Origin: Bacillota bacterium
GTDB lineage: Bacteria; Bacillota; Negativicutes; Veillonellales; Negativicoccaceae
Length of the DNA: 8,428 bases
Assembly: GCA_023418435.1 (NCBI GenBank)
Contig: JAEZZT010000069.1
Location: 1 to 8,428 of the forward strand
Direction of reading: 5' to 3'
Shown here in pieces: positions 1-5,479 of this stretch. The notes beneath the pieces were generated by a model. The model was not told the origin of the DNA. It saw nothing but the letters and a program-made list of their open reading frames with translations, and did no database searches. Positions within the stretch are counted from its first letter, which is position 1. Every line of letters begins with the position of its first letter. The translations under genes were made by a program, and so were the position numbers.

Positions 1-399
1 GTGTATGGCAGTATAGAACTATGCCGTTTGCTGGCTCCCGATTTGCAAAGACAGCATGGAGCCGCCGTGCTCGTGGCTTCCGATGCCGCCCGCAACGGAA
101 ATGTCGCTGCCAGCATCTATGCAGCCACTAAAGGAGCGATTACCGCTTTTGCTCGCTCCTGGGCGTTGGAAATGGCAGTACATGGTGTGCGAGTCAACGC
201 GGTTCTGCCGGGGGATGTGGATACTCCATTGACACATGCACAAGATGTAAATGTGCAAGAACTCGGTGCACACTATCCGTTGGGACGAATTGCGCAAAGT
301 TCGGAAGTGGCAGCGGTGATTGACTTTCTCCTGCATGAGGAGGCGAGCTTTGTGACGGGTGCCTGGTGGTCGGTAGATGGCGGGTTGACGGCATGGTAG
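1..399 (+). CDS. Short-chain dehydrogenase/reductase (SDR), C-terminal part
   Basis: This is the C-terminal 132 residues of an NAD(P)-dependent oxidoreductase of the classical SDR family. The catalytic triad is visible: Ser27 in VASDAA, Tyr40 and Lys44 in IYAATKG (window numbering), with the usual 13-residue Ser-Tyr spacing and YxxxK motif. Next come the conserved VRVNAVLPGDVDTP segment, where the family usually has a proline-glycine loop near the nicotinamide, and the C-terminal VTGAWWSVDGG, matching the family's substrate-loop/dimer-end signature. The N-terminal Rossmann half with the TGxxxGxG motif lies outside the window. The GTG at position 1 is therefore most likely an internal valine codon (the NVxG helix), not a start. 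The substrate cannot be inferred; FabG-like 3-oxoacyl reductases and sugar or alcohol dehydrogenases share these motifs. No convincing terminator follows, but the next gene has its own promoter. Confidence 0.9.
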   Translation: MYGSIELCRLLAPDLQRQHGAAVLVASDAARNGNVAASIYAATKGAITAFARSWALEMAVHGVRVNAVLPGDVDTPLTHAQDVNVQELGAHYPLGRIAQSSEVAAVIDFLLHEEASFVTGAWWSVDGGLTAW

Positions 400-467
400 C
401 ATGGATTTAATAAAGATTGAAATTAATTAATCTTGGTCAATCCGGCAAGAAATTAGGACTCTACAAT

Positions 468-495
468 TTAACATATCGATGAAACATGATATAAT
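468..495 (+). promoter_or_regulatory. Sigma-A type promoter with extended -10
   Basis: TTAACA (468-473, five of six matches to TTGACA) is separated by 16 bp from a perfect TATAAT (490-495). A TG at 487-488 gives the extended -10 form TGATATAAT. The start codon of the downstream gene is 36 bp beyond the -10, leaving a short leader of about 30 nt. The surroundings are AT-rich. This should be a strong housekeeping promoter for the three-gene unit ending at 2562. Confidence 0.8.
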
Positions 496-531
496 ATAAG
501 TACAATTAATTTTGATGAAAGGGTGACGACT

Positions 532-1926
532 ATGACAGATAAGAAAACTAAAATCACCAATCCGGAAACGGCAGAGAAAGTGAATGAAGCGAGAGTGGAA
601 ACTGCTGTCGCCGCCGATCAGGTAGCCGATGGTAAAATCGTTCCGGCAACTCCGGAAGAGGTAAAAGTGGGAGCTCACACTTCTGAACGCCCGCAAGCTA
701 CGGAAACTCGAGTGGAAACCGCTTTGCCGGCAACACAAGAGCCGCAGGACGAACGTGATTTGGCGGCAGAAAACCTCATTCGTTGGGGCGCTGCACGTGC
801 CGGCGTCATTGCCGTGGCACCATTGGTAGGTAGCGTGGCATTGATGGCCAATGAAGTATATATGATCAGCCGCTTGGCAAAGGTATATGATGTGAAATTG
901 TCCGATCGTACGATCATGAGTTTCCTGGGCGCATTCGGTGCGCGTGTGGTAGGCAAGTTGGCAGCTACCTTGATCCCGATTCCGGGCGTAGCCGTACCGG
1001 TAGCCGTGACGGTAACTTATGGTATGGGTCGAGTTGCGCAGAGCTGGATCAAAGACGGCATGCCTTTGGATGTCAAACCGTACATGGAAAAATTTGAAGA
1101 TTTGAAAGCGGAAGGCGAAGCGAAAGTTCAGGAAATCGCCAATGATGCGAAAAAAGATATTCCTTTGGGAGATGAAGGCAAAGATTTTGCCGGCGGCAAA
1201 GGTTGCCCGGTGAAAAAAGGTGCGGCTAAATTTTTGGATATGGCAGATAAAGGCGTTACCGAATTGCTCTTGGCTTTGGGCGTATCTCAAGCGGAAATCG
1301 ACGACAAGAAAGCCTTGGCCAAAGGGGTGTACGAAGTAACCAAAGAAACGGCAACGGAAGTAGCGGAAGAATTGAAAGTTCGCTTGGAAGAAGCCACTTC
1401 GGACGCCAAATTGCAGGCCAATGTACTCCGTGATCGTGCGGAAGTAAAAGCGGCCGAGTTGAAAGAATTGGCACAGGAAAAAGCCGAAGAAGCAAAAATT
1501 AAAGCCGGCGAATTAAAGGAACAAGCCCAGGAAAAAGCAGCGGAGCTGAAAGAGCAGGCACAAGAGAAAGCCGGGGAATTGAAAGAAAAAGCACAGATCA
1601 AAGCGGAAGAAGCTCGTGTGAAGGCGCAGGAACTGAAAGTTCAGGCGCAAGACAAGGCAGAAGAGCTGAAAGAAAAGGCACAGGAAAAAGCCGAAGAAGC
1701 CAAAGCCAAAGCGCAGGAATTGAAAGAGCAGGCGCAGGACAAAGCCGAAGAAGTGAAAGAGCAGGTACAAGAGAAAGCTGCCGAAGCAAAAGAAAAGGCG
1801 GAAGATCTGAAGGCTGATGTGAAAGAGAAAGCCGAAGATGTGAAAGAACAAGCCAAAGACAAGGCAGAAGAATTGAAAGATCGCGTCGAAGAAAAAAAGG
1901 CGGAAGCCAAGAAAAACAGCAAATAA
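532..1926 (+). CDS. DUF697-like membrane protein with long LEA-like repeat tail
   Basis: A 464-residue protein of unknown function in three parts. Residues 1-77 are polar and probably disordered, with an internal near-duplication (RVETA at 21-25 and 60-64). Residues about 78-176 resemble DUF697 (the membrane-associated domain also seen in YcjF-type proteins): an IRWGAARAG helix, a hydrophobic helix to about 109, then a second hydrophobic region at about 124-170 containing LIPIPGVAVP. Residues 306-464 form an uninterrupted, proline-free Lys/Glu/Ala/Gln helix built of 11- and 7-residue repeats, like LEA group 3 proteins. There is no signal peptide. ATG 532 is chosen because AAAGGG (518-523) lies 8 nt upstream; an in-frame GTG at 523 overlaps this Shine-Dalgarno sequence. 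The next gene follows after 12 nt and encodes a related helical protein. The DUF697 assignment is by eye; which side of the membrane carries the tail is unknown. Confidence 0.85.
   Translation: MTDKKTKITNPETAEKVNEARVETAVAADQVADGKIVPATPEEVKVGAHTSERPQATETRVETALPATQEPQDERDLAAENLIRWGAARAGVIAVAPLVGSVALMANEVYMISRLAKVYDVKLSDRTIMSFLGAFGARVVGKLAATLIPIPGVAVPVAVTVTYGMGRVAQSWIKDGMPLDVKPYMEKFEDLKAEGEAKVQEIANDAKKDIPLGDEGKDFAGGKGCPVKKGAAKFLDMADKGVTELLLALGVSQAEIDDKKALAKGVYEVTKETATEVAEELKVRLEEATSDAKLQANVLRDRAEVKAAELKELAQEKAEEAKIKAGELKEQAQEKAAELKEQAQEKAGELKEKAQIKAEEARVKAQELKVQAQDKAEELKEKAQEKAEEAKAKAQELKEQAQDKAEEVKEQVQEKAAEAKEKAEDLKADVKEKAEDVKEQAKDKAEELKDRVEEKKAEAKKNSK
1447..1923 (+). repeat. Coding tandem repeat: 11/11/7-residue amphipathic helix units
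   Basis: The last 159 codons of the DUF697-like gene are a degenerate tandem repeat. Eleven-residue units such as KAEELKEKAQE and KAEEAKAKAQE alternate with seven-residue units such as LKEQAQD, LKVQAQD and LKADVKE. The order 11-11-7 makes a 29-residue (87 bp) super-unit, in clean register at 1600, 1687, 1774 and 1861. The first super-unit, from 1480, carries one extra 11-mer (120 bp). A period of 29 residues over eight turns is 3.625 per turn, close to an ideal alpha helix, so one charged face and one Ala-rich face run straight along the rod. Synonymous codons differ between units, so selection on the protein pattern is more likely than very recent DNA duplication. Confidence 0.85.
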
Positions 1927-1938
1927 GGAGAGATGGGA

Positions 1939-2220
1939 ATGGATTGGAAAGCAAAAGCGGAAGCAGCATTGGAAGAAGTAGAAAATACGGCATCTGAAGT
2001 AGCCGCAGAGGTAGAACAAAAAGCAGATGAATTGGCAGAAGATGCTAAAGAAACTGCACACGAAGTGAAAGAAAAGGCTGCTGAAATGATGGACGAAGCA
2101 GAAACCAAAGCGGATATTTATGCCGAAAAAGCAAAATTGGGCGTACAGGAAGCAAAGTTGGAAGCGGAAAAAGCGGCCTTGGACTTGAAAGAAAAAGTCG
2201 CCGATAAGCTTCACGAATAG
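1939..2220 (+). CDS. Small LEA-like / amphipathic helical protein
   Basis: A 93-residue, almost wholly helical protein rich in Ala, Glu and Lys, without Pro or Cys. Its sequence falls into 11-residue units (for example AKETAHEVKEK, AAEMMDEAETK, VQEAKLEAEKA), as in the tail of the preceding protein and in LEA group 3 or apolipoprotein-like amphipathic helices. It has no membrane segment and no signal peptide, so it is probably a soluble or peripherally membrane-bound rod. ATG 1939 is preferred because GGAG (1927-1930) is 8 nt upstream; the in-frame ATG at 1933 is only 2 nt from the same Shine-Dalgarno sequence. It sits 12 nt behind the DUF697-like gene and 12 nt before the YkvA-type gene, so all three are probably one transcript. 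Function is not known; stress protection or association with the partner's tail are inferences. Confidence 0.8.
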   Translation: MDWKAKAEAALEEVENTASEVAAEVEQKADELAEDAKETAHEVKEKAAEMMDEAETKADIYAEKAKLGVQEAKLEAEKAALDLKEKVADKLHE

Positions 2221-2232
2221 TGGGGTGAGCGT

Positions 2233-2562
2233 GTGTTCAAATTTTTGAAAATGCTGACCAAGCTATACTCGGCGAAAAAGTTTCTGGGATATTTCGGATC
2301 GATGGGGCGTCGCTTGACTTTTATGCGGGAAGCCGTGATTTTGTTCTTCTGCTTGAAGGATAGCCGCACACCCATGTTCGTTCGTCTTTGTGTAGCGGGA
2401 GCCATCGGCTACTTGATTACACCGACGGATATTTTGCCGGACTTCATCACCGGAATCGGTTGGTTGGATGATGCCGCAGTCATTGCGGGAGCGATGCGCT
2501 TGGCGGATAAATACATCCTGCCGGAACATGTGGCAAAAGCCAAAAAGTTTTTCCCGAACTAA
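2233..2562 (+). CDS. YkvA family (DUF1232) membrane protein
   Basis: A 109-residue protein carrying the DUF1232/YkvA signature at residues about 50-90: the sequence YLITPTDILPDFI, then GWLDDAAVI, matches the family pattern of a Pro- and Asp-rich turn (P-x-D-x-x-P-D) between two short hydrophobic helices and a following LDD. The N-terminus is basic and amphipathic (FKFLKMLTKLYSAKK), which would favour a position at the inner membrane. The family's biochemical role is not established. Translation is predicted from GTG 2233, with GGGG (2222-2225) 7 nt upstream; the next in-frame ATG (2251) has no Shine-Dalgarno sequence. It is the last gene of the unit, and its stop codon is immediately followed by a terminator. 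Pairing with LEA-like helical proteins suggests a membrane-related or stress role, which is an inference. Confidence 0.88.
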   Translation: MFKFLKMLTKLYSAKKFLGYFGSMGRRLTFMREAVILFFCLKDSRTPMFVRLCVAGAIGYLITPTDILPDFITGIGWLDDAAVIAGAMRLADKYILPEHVAKAKKFFPN

Positions 2563-2563
2563 A

Positions 2564-2589
2564 AAAAGACCTACTTCGGTAGGTCTTTT
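2564..2589. terminator. Bidirectional intrinsic terminator with UUCG loop
   Basis: GACCTAC (2568-2574) and GTAGGTC (2579-2585) pair perfectly around a TTCG loop (2575-2578). A-runs on the left (2561-2567) and T-runs on the right (2586-2589) extend the stem and supply a U-tract in either direction. The top-strand U-tract is short (four T before C), while the bottom strand has seven. It lies 2 nt after the YkvA-type stop and 3 nt beyond the stop of the converging zinc-ribbon gene, so it can serve both. Confidence 0.9.
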
Positions 2590-2592
2590 CCT

Positions 2593-2838
2593 TTACTCGC
2601 GGGAATGGAAATGGTTGCTTTCGTCTCCGCTAGCGGGACCGGTGCGACTGTTGCGGTCGTCGAGATGAGTGGTATCGGGAATTTGGGGCAGGCCGATACG
2701 ACGTGGACGACGCTCCAAATCATAGGGGATAGAGGTTCCGCAACCGATGCATTTAATACGGCCACGGCGACGCTCGATTTGACTTTGAAAGAGAGAAAGT
2801 TCTTTCTTGCAATAGGGACAGATGATGATTCGATTCAT
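2593..2838 (-). CDS. Small four-cysteine zinc-ribbon protein
   Basis: An 81-residue protein whose first 40 residues form a probable zinc ribbon: CPYC at 7-10 and CIGC at 30-33, separated by a basic stretch (IERRRGRIK). The last 40 residues are polar, Arg/Asp/Ser-rich and probably disordered. Support for a real gene on the minus strand is good: ATG at 2836-2838 is preceded on its strand by GAGGT with 5 nt spacing, a plausible promoter (TTGCTT-17-TATACT, 2862-2890) lies upstream, and a terminator with a seven-T tract lies just beyond the stop. An overlapping plus-strand frame (2605-2868) has none of these. The function is unknown; small zinc ribbons often bind nucleic acid or act as regulatory adaptors, but nothing here identifies a partner. 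Confidence 0.8.
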   Translation of the reverse strand: MNRIIICPYCKKELSLFQSQIERRRGRIKCIGCGTSIPYDLERRPRRIGLPQIPDTTHLDDRNSRTGPASGDESNHFHSRE

Positions 2839-2861
2839 AAATACCTCGGTTTTTTCTTTTC

Positions 2862-2890
2862 AGTATAGGAAAATCCTTGAGCAAAAGCAA
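2862..2890 (-). promoter_or_regulatory. Promoter for the zinc-ribbon gene
   Basis: On the minus strand, TTGCTT (complement of 2885-2890) is followed after 17 bp by TATACT (complement of 2862-2867). The start codon is 23 bp further on. The -35 is a weak match, the -10 a good one. Confidence 0.55.
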
Positions 2891-2891
2891 G

Positions 2892-2920
2892 TTGACAGCC
2901 CCGGTAGGCACGAGTAAAAT
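2892..2920 (+). promoter_or_regulatory. Strong promoter for the thioesterase-murI operon
   Basis: A perfect TTGACA (2892-2897) and TAAAAT (2915-2920) are separated by the ideal 17 bp, 45 bp before the thioesterase start codon. Its -35 box lies one base from the -35 box of the divergent minus-strand promoter, so RNA polymerase or a regulator bound here could affect both. Confidence 0.8.
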
Positions 2921-2965
2921 GAGGAACAACAAATGATTTATGTCTAGTACGGAAATGGAGTTAGT

Positions 2966-3379
2966 ATGTTTGTACATCAGGAACGGGTGCGTTTTTTTCA
3001 CACCGATGCGATGAAGGTGACTCATCATGCGAATTATTTACGCTGGTTCGAGTCGGCGCGAGTCGAGTTTTTCAGATCGGCCGGAGTCGCGTTGGCGGAT
3101 TTGATGGCGGATGGTATCGTATTTCCCATCCTACATGTGGAGATCGATTATATTCATGCATCGCATTATGATGATCTTTTGGAAATTCGCACACGACTTA
3201 TCAAATTGACGAGAGCGCAGGTTGTGTTTGCTTATGAAATTGTGCGGCCCAAAGATCAAACCTTGATCGTCCGAGGTAAGACACAGGGGACTTTTACTTC
3301 GACGGAAACGGGCAAAATTATTCGCATGCCGCAGCATTATTTTGAAAAATTGAATGCGATGTTGGAGCCGGAGGAATGA
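2966..3379 (+). CDS. Acyl-CoA thioesterase, YbgC/FadM (4HBT hotdog) family
   Basis: A 137-residue single hotdog-fold protein of the 4-hydroxybenzoyl-CoA thioesterase family, predicted to hydrolyse an acyl-CoA or acyl-ACP thioester in the cytoplasm. The family signature is near the N-terminus: RVRFFHTDAMKVTHHANY, with Asp14 at the position of the catalytic aspartate of the YbgC and Pseudomonas thioesterases, followed by the long helix LRWFESARVEFF. The usual DTDxxGxVxH glycine pair is replaced by Met-Lys (TDAMKVTHH), a modest departure. Length is typical (about 130-150). ATG 2966 has TGGAG (2956-2960) 5 nt upstream. Its stop overlaps the murI start by 4 nt (ATGA), so the two are translationally coupled. 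The physiological substrate is not evident. Confidence 0.9.
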   Translation: MFVHQERVRFFHTDAMKVTHHANYLRWFESARVEFFRSAGVALADLMADGIVFPILHVEIDYIHASHYDDLLEIRTRLIKLTRAQVVFAYEIVRPKDQTLIVRGKTQGTFTSTETGKIIRMPQHYFEKLNAMLEPEE

Positions 3380-4116
3380 AGGCGAAGTTGGGTGTCATCG
3401 ACTCGGGAGTCGGTGGTCTCACCGTGGTGAAGGCTCTGCAAAGAGAACTGCCGGCGGTCGATATCGTCTATTTTGGAGATACGGCACATAATCCTTACGG
3501 CTCGCGGTCAGCCGCAGAAATATGCAGCTTGGCGGCTGCAGCCGCGGATCGAATGGTAGAAGAAGGGGCGACTCACTTGGTGATTGCGTGCAATACCATT
3601 ACATTTATTGCACGCGATTACTTGGCAAATCGGTTGTCGATCCCTGTCTACGGAATGGTCCCCGAAGTGCAATTGTATCCGGAGGAGAAAAAGGTAGCGG
3701 TGTTGGCAACTCCGGTGACGATTGCAACGCATGTCCATCGCGATTATTTACAACGGCGATATCGGGATATTCAGATTGTGGAAGTCGCTTGTGACGGCTT
3801 GGCTGCATCCATAGAGCAGCATCTTGATTGTGAAGAATTATTGCGTGTCTATACGGTGTCTTTGGTAGGATGCGACGCAGCGATCTGGGCATGCACGCAT
3901 TATCCTTTGTTGGCAACGAAATGGCAGGAGATGGCAAGCTGTCGTTTTATTGATCCGGCGAACGCCACAGCGCGCCGTGTGGCTGAAGAAATTCCCACAG
4001 CCGATGGAAAGGGACAATTGAGCTTTTGGTTCAGTGGAACCGATGCACCGCGGCAATGGGTACAGGAATTGTTTGGAGATGTAGAGATCGGTACCGTTGA
4101 GGGAGGAAAGAGGTAA
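3376..4116 (+). CDS. murI: Glutamate racemase
   Basis: Cofactor-independent racemase that interconverts L- and D-glutamate, supplying D-Glu for the peptidoglycan stem peptide in the cytoplasm. Diagnostic motifs are in order: GVIDSGVGGLTV (residues 6-17, with Asp9 and Ser10), FGDTAHNPYG (33-42, usually DTARxPYG), the first catalytic cysteine Cys72 in VIACNT, and the second, Cys173, in ACTHYPLL (usually GCTHYPLL). The two-cysteine arrangement separates it from serine- or PLP-dependent enzymes, and the motifs fit MurI better than aspartate racemase. At 246 residues it is slightly shorter than the usual 260-280. Translation probably couples to the upstream thioesterase (4-nt overlap), and its TAA overlaps the next ATG by one base (TAATG), with GGAGG at 4102-4106 serving that next gene. 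Confidence 0.96.
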   Translation: MKAKLGVIDSGVGGLTVVKALQRELPAVDIVYFGDTAHNPYGSRSAAEICSLAAAAADRMVEEGATHLVIACNTITFIARDYLANRLSIPVYGMVPEVQLYPEEKKVAVLATPVTIATHVHRDYLQRRYRDIQIVEVACDGLAASIEQHLDCEELLRVYTVSLVGCDAAIWACTHYPLLATKWQEMASCRFIDPANATARRVAEEIPTADGKGQLSFWFSGTDAPRQWVQELFGDVEIGTVEGGKR

Positions 4117-4754
4117 TGTATTGGTATTATTTATTCCATGTGCTCACGATTCTATTGGCGATCGTGACGATCGGATACTTGGCTTTTTGGATATATCAAA
4201 AATGGCAAGGGGACGCGAAAATGGTCGTGCGTCCATGCCGACGAGACGAATTGTCCGATGATGAAACCCCTCGTATTGCGGTGACCGGCGTTCATTTTCC
4301 GATGCATGTGACGGAGTTTCGGACTACGGATTTTGTTTTGGTTCGCTCCGATATGAAATCGATTACCTTAAGGACCTACATGGTAATGAAAAATGCCGGT
4401 CGTCAGCAAGCGACCGTGATGGATTGTTTCGGACGCAGCTACATGCCGGTGGAATACATGGATGGCGTGGATGTGCAAGTGCGAGTGACGGATGCCAAAA
4501 AACCGCGTCGCGACGACTATTGGGAAGCTTGTTTGGTACCGCCGAAAAAGCATGTGGTACTACGGGTGGATATTACGTTGACCGCTGTGCAAGGAACATT
4601 GCGGGAGATTGCGGAAACTTTCCCGGATATGGGCGTGGATATTCTTTACCATGTGTTCGGGCGCTCGGATCGTTATTACGATAAGGCAAGAATTATTTTG
4701 ACGGGCGAAGAGTTGCGTCGAGAATTGATTTTGAAAGGAGCTGAATTGCGATGA
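4116..4754 (+). CDS. Single-pass membrane-anchored protein of unknown function
   Basis: I do not recognise this 212-residue protein. Residues about 4-27 form one hydrophobic helix (LTILLAIVTIGYLAFWIY) followed by a Lys/Arg-containing flank, so it is probably an N-terminal signal anchor. The remainder is soluble, mixed beta-strand in character, with alternating hydrophobic patterns (ITLRTYMVMKN, HVVLRVDITLT) that suggest a compact beta-rich domain, and a charged helical C-terminus. No catalytic motif or known domain is apparent. By the positive-inside rule the placement of the large domain is ambiguous, because basic residues follow the helix and none precede it, which hints at a cytoplasmic domain. 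It starts inside the murI stop (1-nt overlap) and its own stop overlaps the cofE-like start by 4 nt, so it is made together with both. Confidence 0.85.
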   Translation: MYWYYLFHVLTILLAIVTIGYLAFWIYQKWQGDAKMVVRPCRRDELSDDETPRIAVTGVHFPMHVTEFRTTDFVLVRSDMKSITLRTYMVMKNAGRQQATVMDCFGRSYMPVEYMDGVDVQVRVTDAKKPRRDDYWEACLVPPKKHVVLRVDITLTAVQGTLREIAETFPDMGVDILYHVFGRSDRYYDKARIILTGEELRRELILKGAELR

Positions 4755-5461
4755 AACAACCGATTCAATTGATTCCGATCAAAACCAGAATTCTCACCGA
4801 ATCCGATGATATGGTCGAGGCCGTCCACGAGTTCGGCCAATCCCTGATCGGCCCCAATGACGTAGTGTGCGTCGCGGAAACCGTCTTGGCCATTACGCAA
4901 GGGCGGTACACTCGTCCGGAATGGTTGCGTCCGTCCTGGCAAGCCCGTCTGATGAACCGCTTCGTACCGCCGGCCGGCTCGATGGCAAGCATCTACGGAA
5001 TGCAGGCTGCCATGGAAAAAGAAGGCGAATGGCGAATGTTATTCTGGTTCATTGTCGGCTTTATTGCCAAGTTATTCGGTAAACGCGGCGTGTGGTATGC
5101 GCATTGTCGCCAGGCTTCGTATATTGATGATGTGACGGGGACGATGCCGCCCTATGACAAATGCATCGTGTACGGACCGGAACGCACGGATGAATTCTGC
5201 GAGGCTCTTTGTGCGAGGACGGGCTGTTATGGTGCGGTGGTGGCCGATGTCAATGACTTGAAGCGTAGTCATGTGCTGGGCAAAAGCCGTGGCTTGAATG
5301 CTGACGAAATTGCGCAGATATTGATCGACAACCCGTTCGGAAACGGTAGCGAGACCACGCCGATCGTAGTCATCAAAGATTATTTGTTGGCGCTGCAACA
5401 GAAAGATCAGGCGGTCGTCAGCGAAATGCCGGCTCCCTTCGGGCTTGACAAGCAAAAATGA
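4751..5461 (+). CDS. CofE-like protein (F420-0:gamma-glutamyl ligase family)
   Basis: A 236-residue protein resembling the CofE ligase fold, whose known members add glutamate by gamma-linkage to coenzyme F420-0 using GTP. Matching segments are the N-terminal IQLIPIKTRIL, then GPNDVVCVAETVLAITQGR (33-52), which corresponds to the GDxxxxxxKxxSxxEGR region of true CofE but without its Lys and Ser-Lys, then KLFGKRGVWY (107-116), PPYDKCIVYGP (133-143), VADVNDLKR (164-172) and LIDNPFGNGSETTPIVVI (191-208). A hydrophobic stretch (MLFWFIVGFIAKLFG, 96-110) could be buried or membrane-attached. It lacks the second, FMN-binding domain found in some fused CofE proteins. No other F420 gene is present, so F420 synthesis is unlikely to be its job; the substrate is unknown. 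It is the last gene of the murI operon, and the thrS promoter lies in its final codons. Confidence 0.8.
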   Translation: MKQPIQLIPIKTRILTESDDMVEAVHEFGQSLIGPNDVVCVAETVLAITQGRYTRPEWLRPSWQARLMNRFVPPAGSMASIYGMQAAMEKEGEWRMLFWFIVGFIAKLFGKRGVWYAHCRQASYIDDVTGTMPPYDKCIVYGPERTDEFCEALCARTGCYGAVVADVNDLKRSHVLGKSRGLNADEIAQILIDNPFGNGSETTPIVVIKDYLLALQQKDQAVVSEMPAPFGLDKQK

Positions 5462-5473
5462 TTGACTTACAAT
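5445..5473 (+). promoter_or_regulatory. Promoter for the thrS T-box transcript
   Basis: A perfect TTGACA (5445-5450) is followed after exactly 17 bp by TACAAT (5468-5473). The -35 lies inside the last codons of the cofE-like gene and the -10 just past its stop. Predicted transcription starts near 5480, giving a leader of about 250 nt before thrS, the right size for a T-box RNA. No terminator separates the two operons, so some read-through from the murI operon is expected. Confidence 0.75.
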
Positions 5474-5479
5474 AAATTT

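Noticed and set aside
413..434. AAGATT/AATCTT hairpin after the SDR gene as a terminator
   Set aside because: Only 6 AT-rich base pairs and no U-run; too weak to call.
427..1290. 287-codon open frame on the minus strand
   Set aside because: It is antisense to the DUF697-like gene and crosses its promoter; the translation is Phe/His/Arg/Cys-rich and lacks recognisable domains.
1447..1923. CRISPR array or non-coding tandem repeat
   Set aside because: The period is carried at the amino-acid level in one open frame, with varied synonymous codons and no unique spacers.
1513..2214. 233-codon Phe-rich minus-strand frame that looks like a multi-pass membrane protein
   Set aside because: The hydrophobicity comes from reading the Lys/Glu/Ala repeat backwards (GAA/AAA codons give TTC/TTT), so it is a shadow.
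2605..2868. 87-codon plus-strand frame opposite the zinc-ribbon gene
   Set aside because: It starts 16 nt after a terminator, with no promoter seen, and runs through the promoter and Shine-Dalgarno sequence of the minus-strand gene; the minus strand has the better signals and a zinc-ribbon motif.
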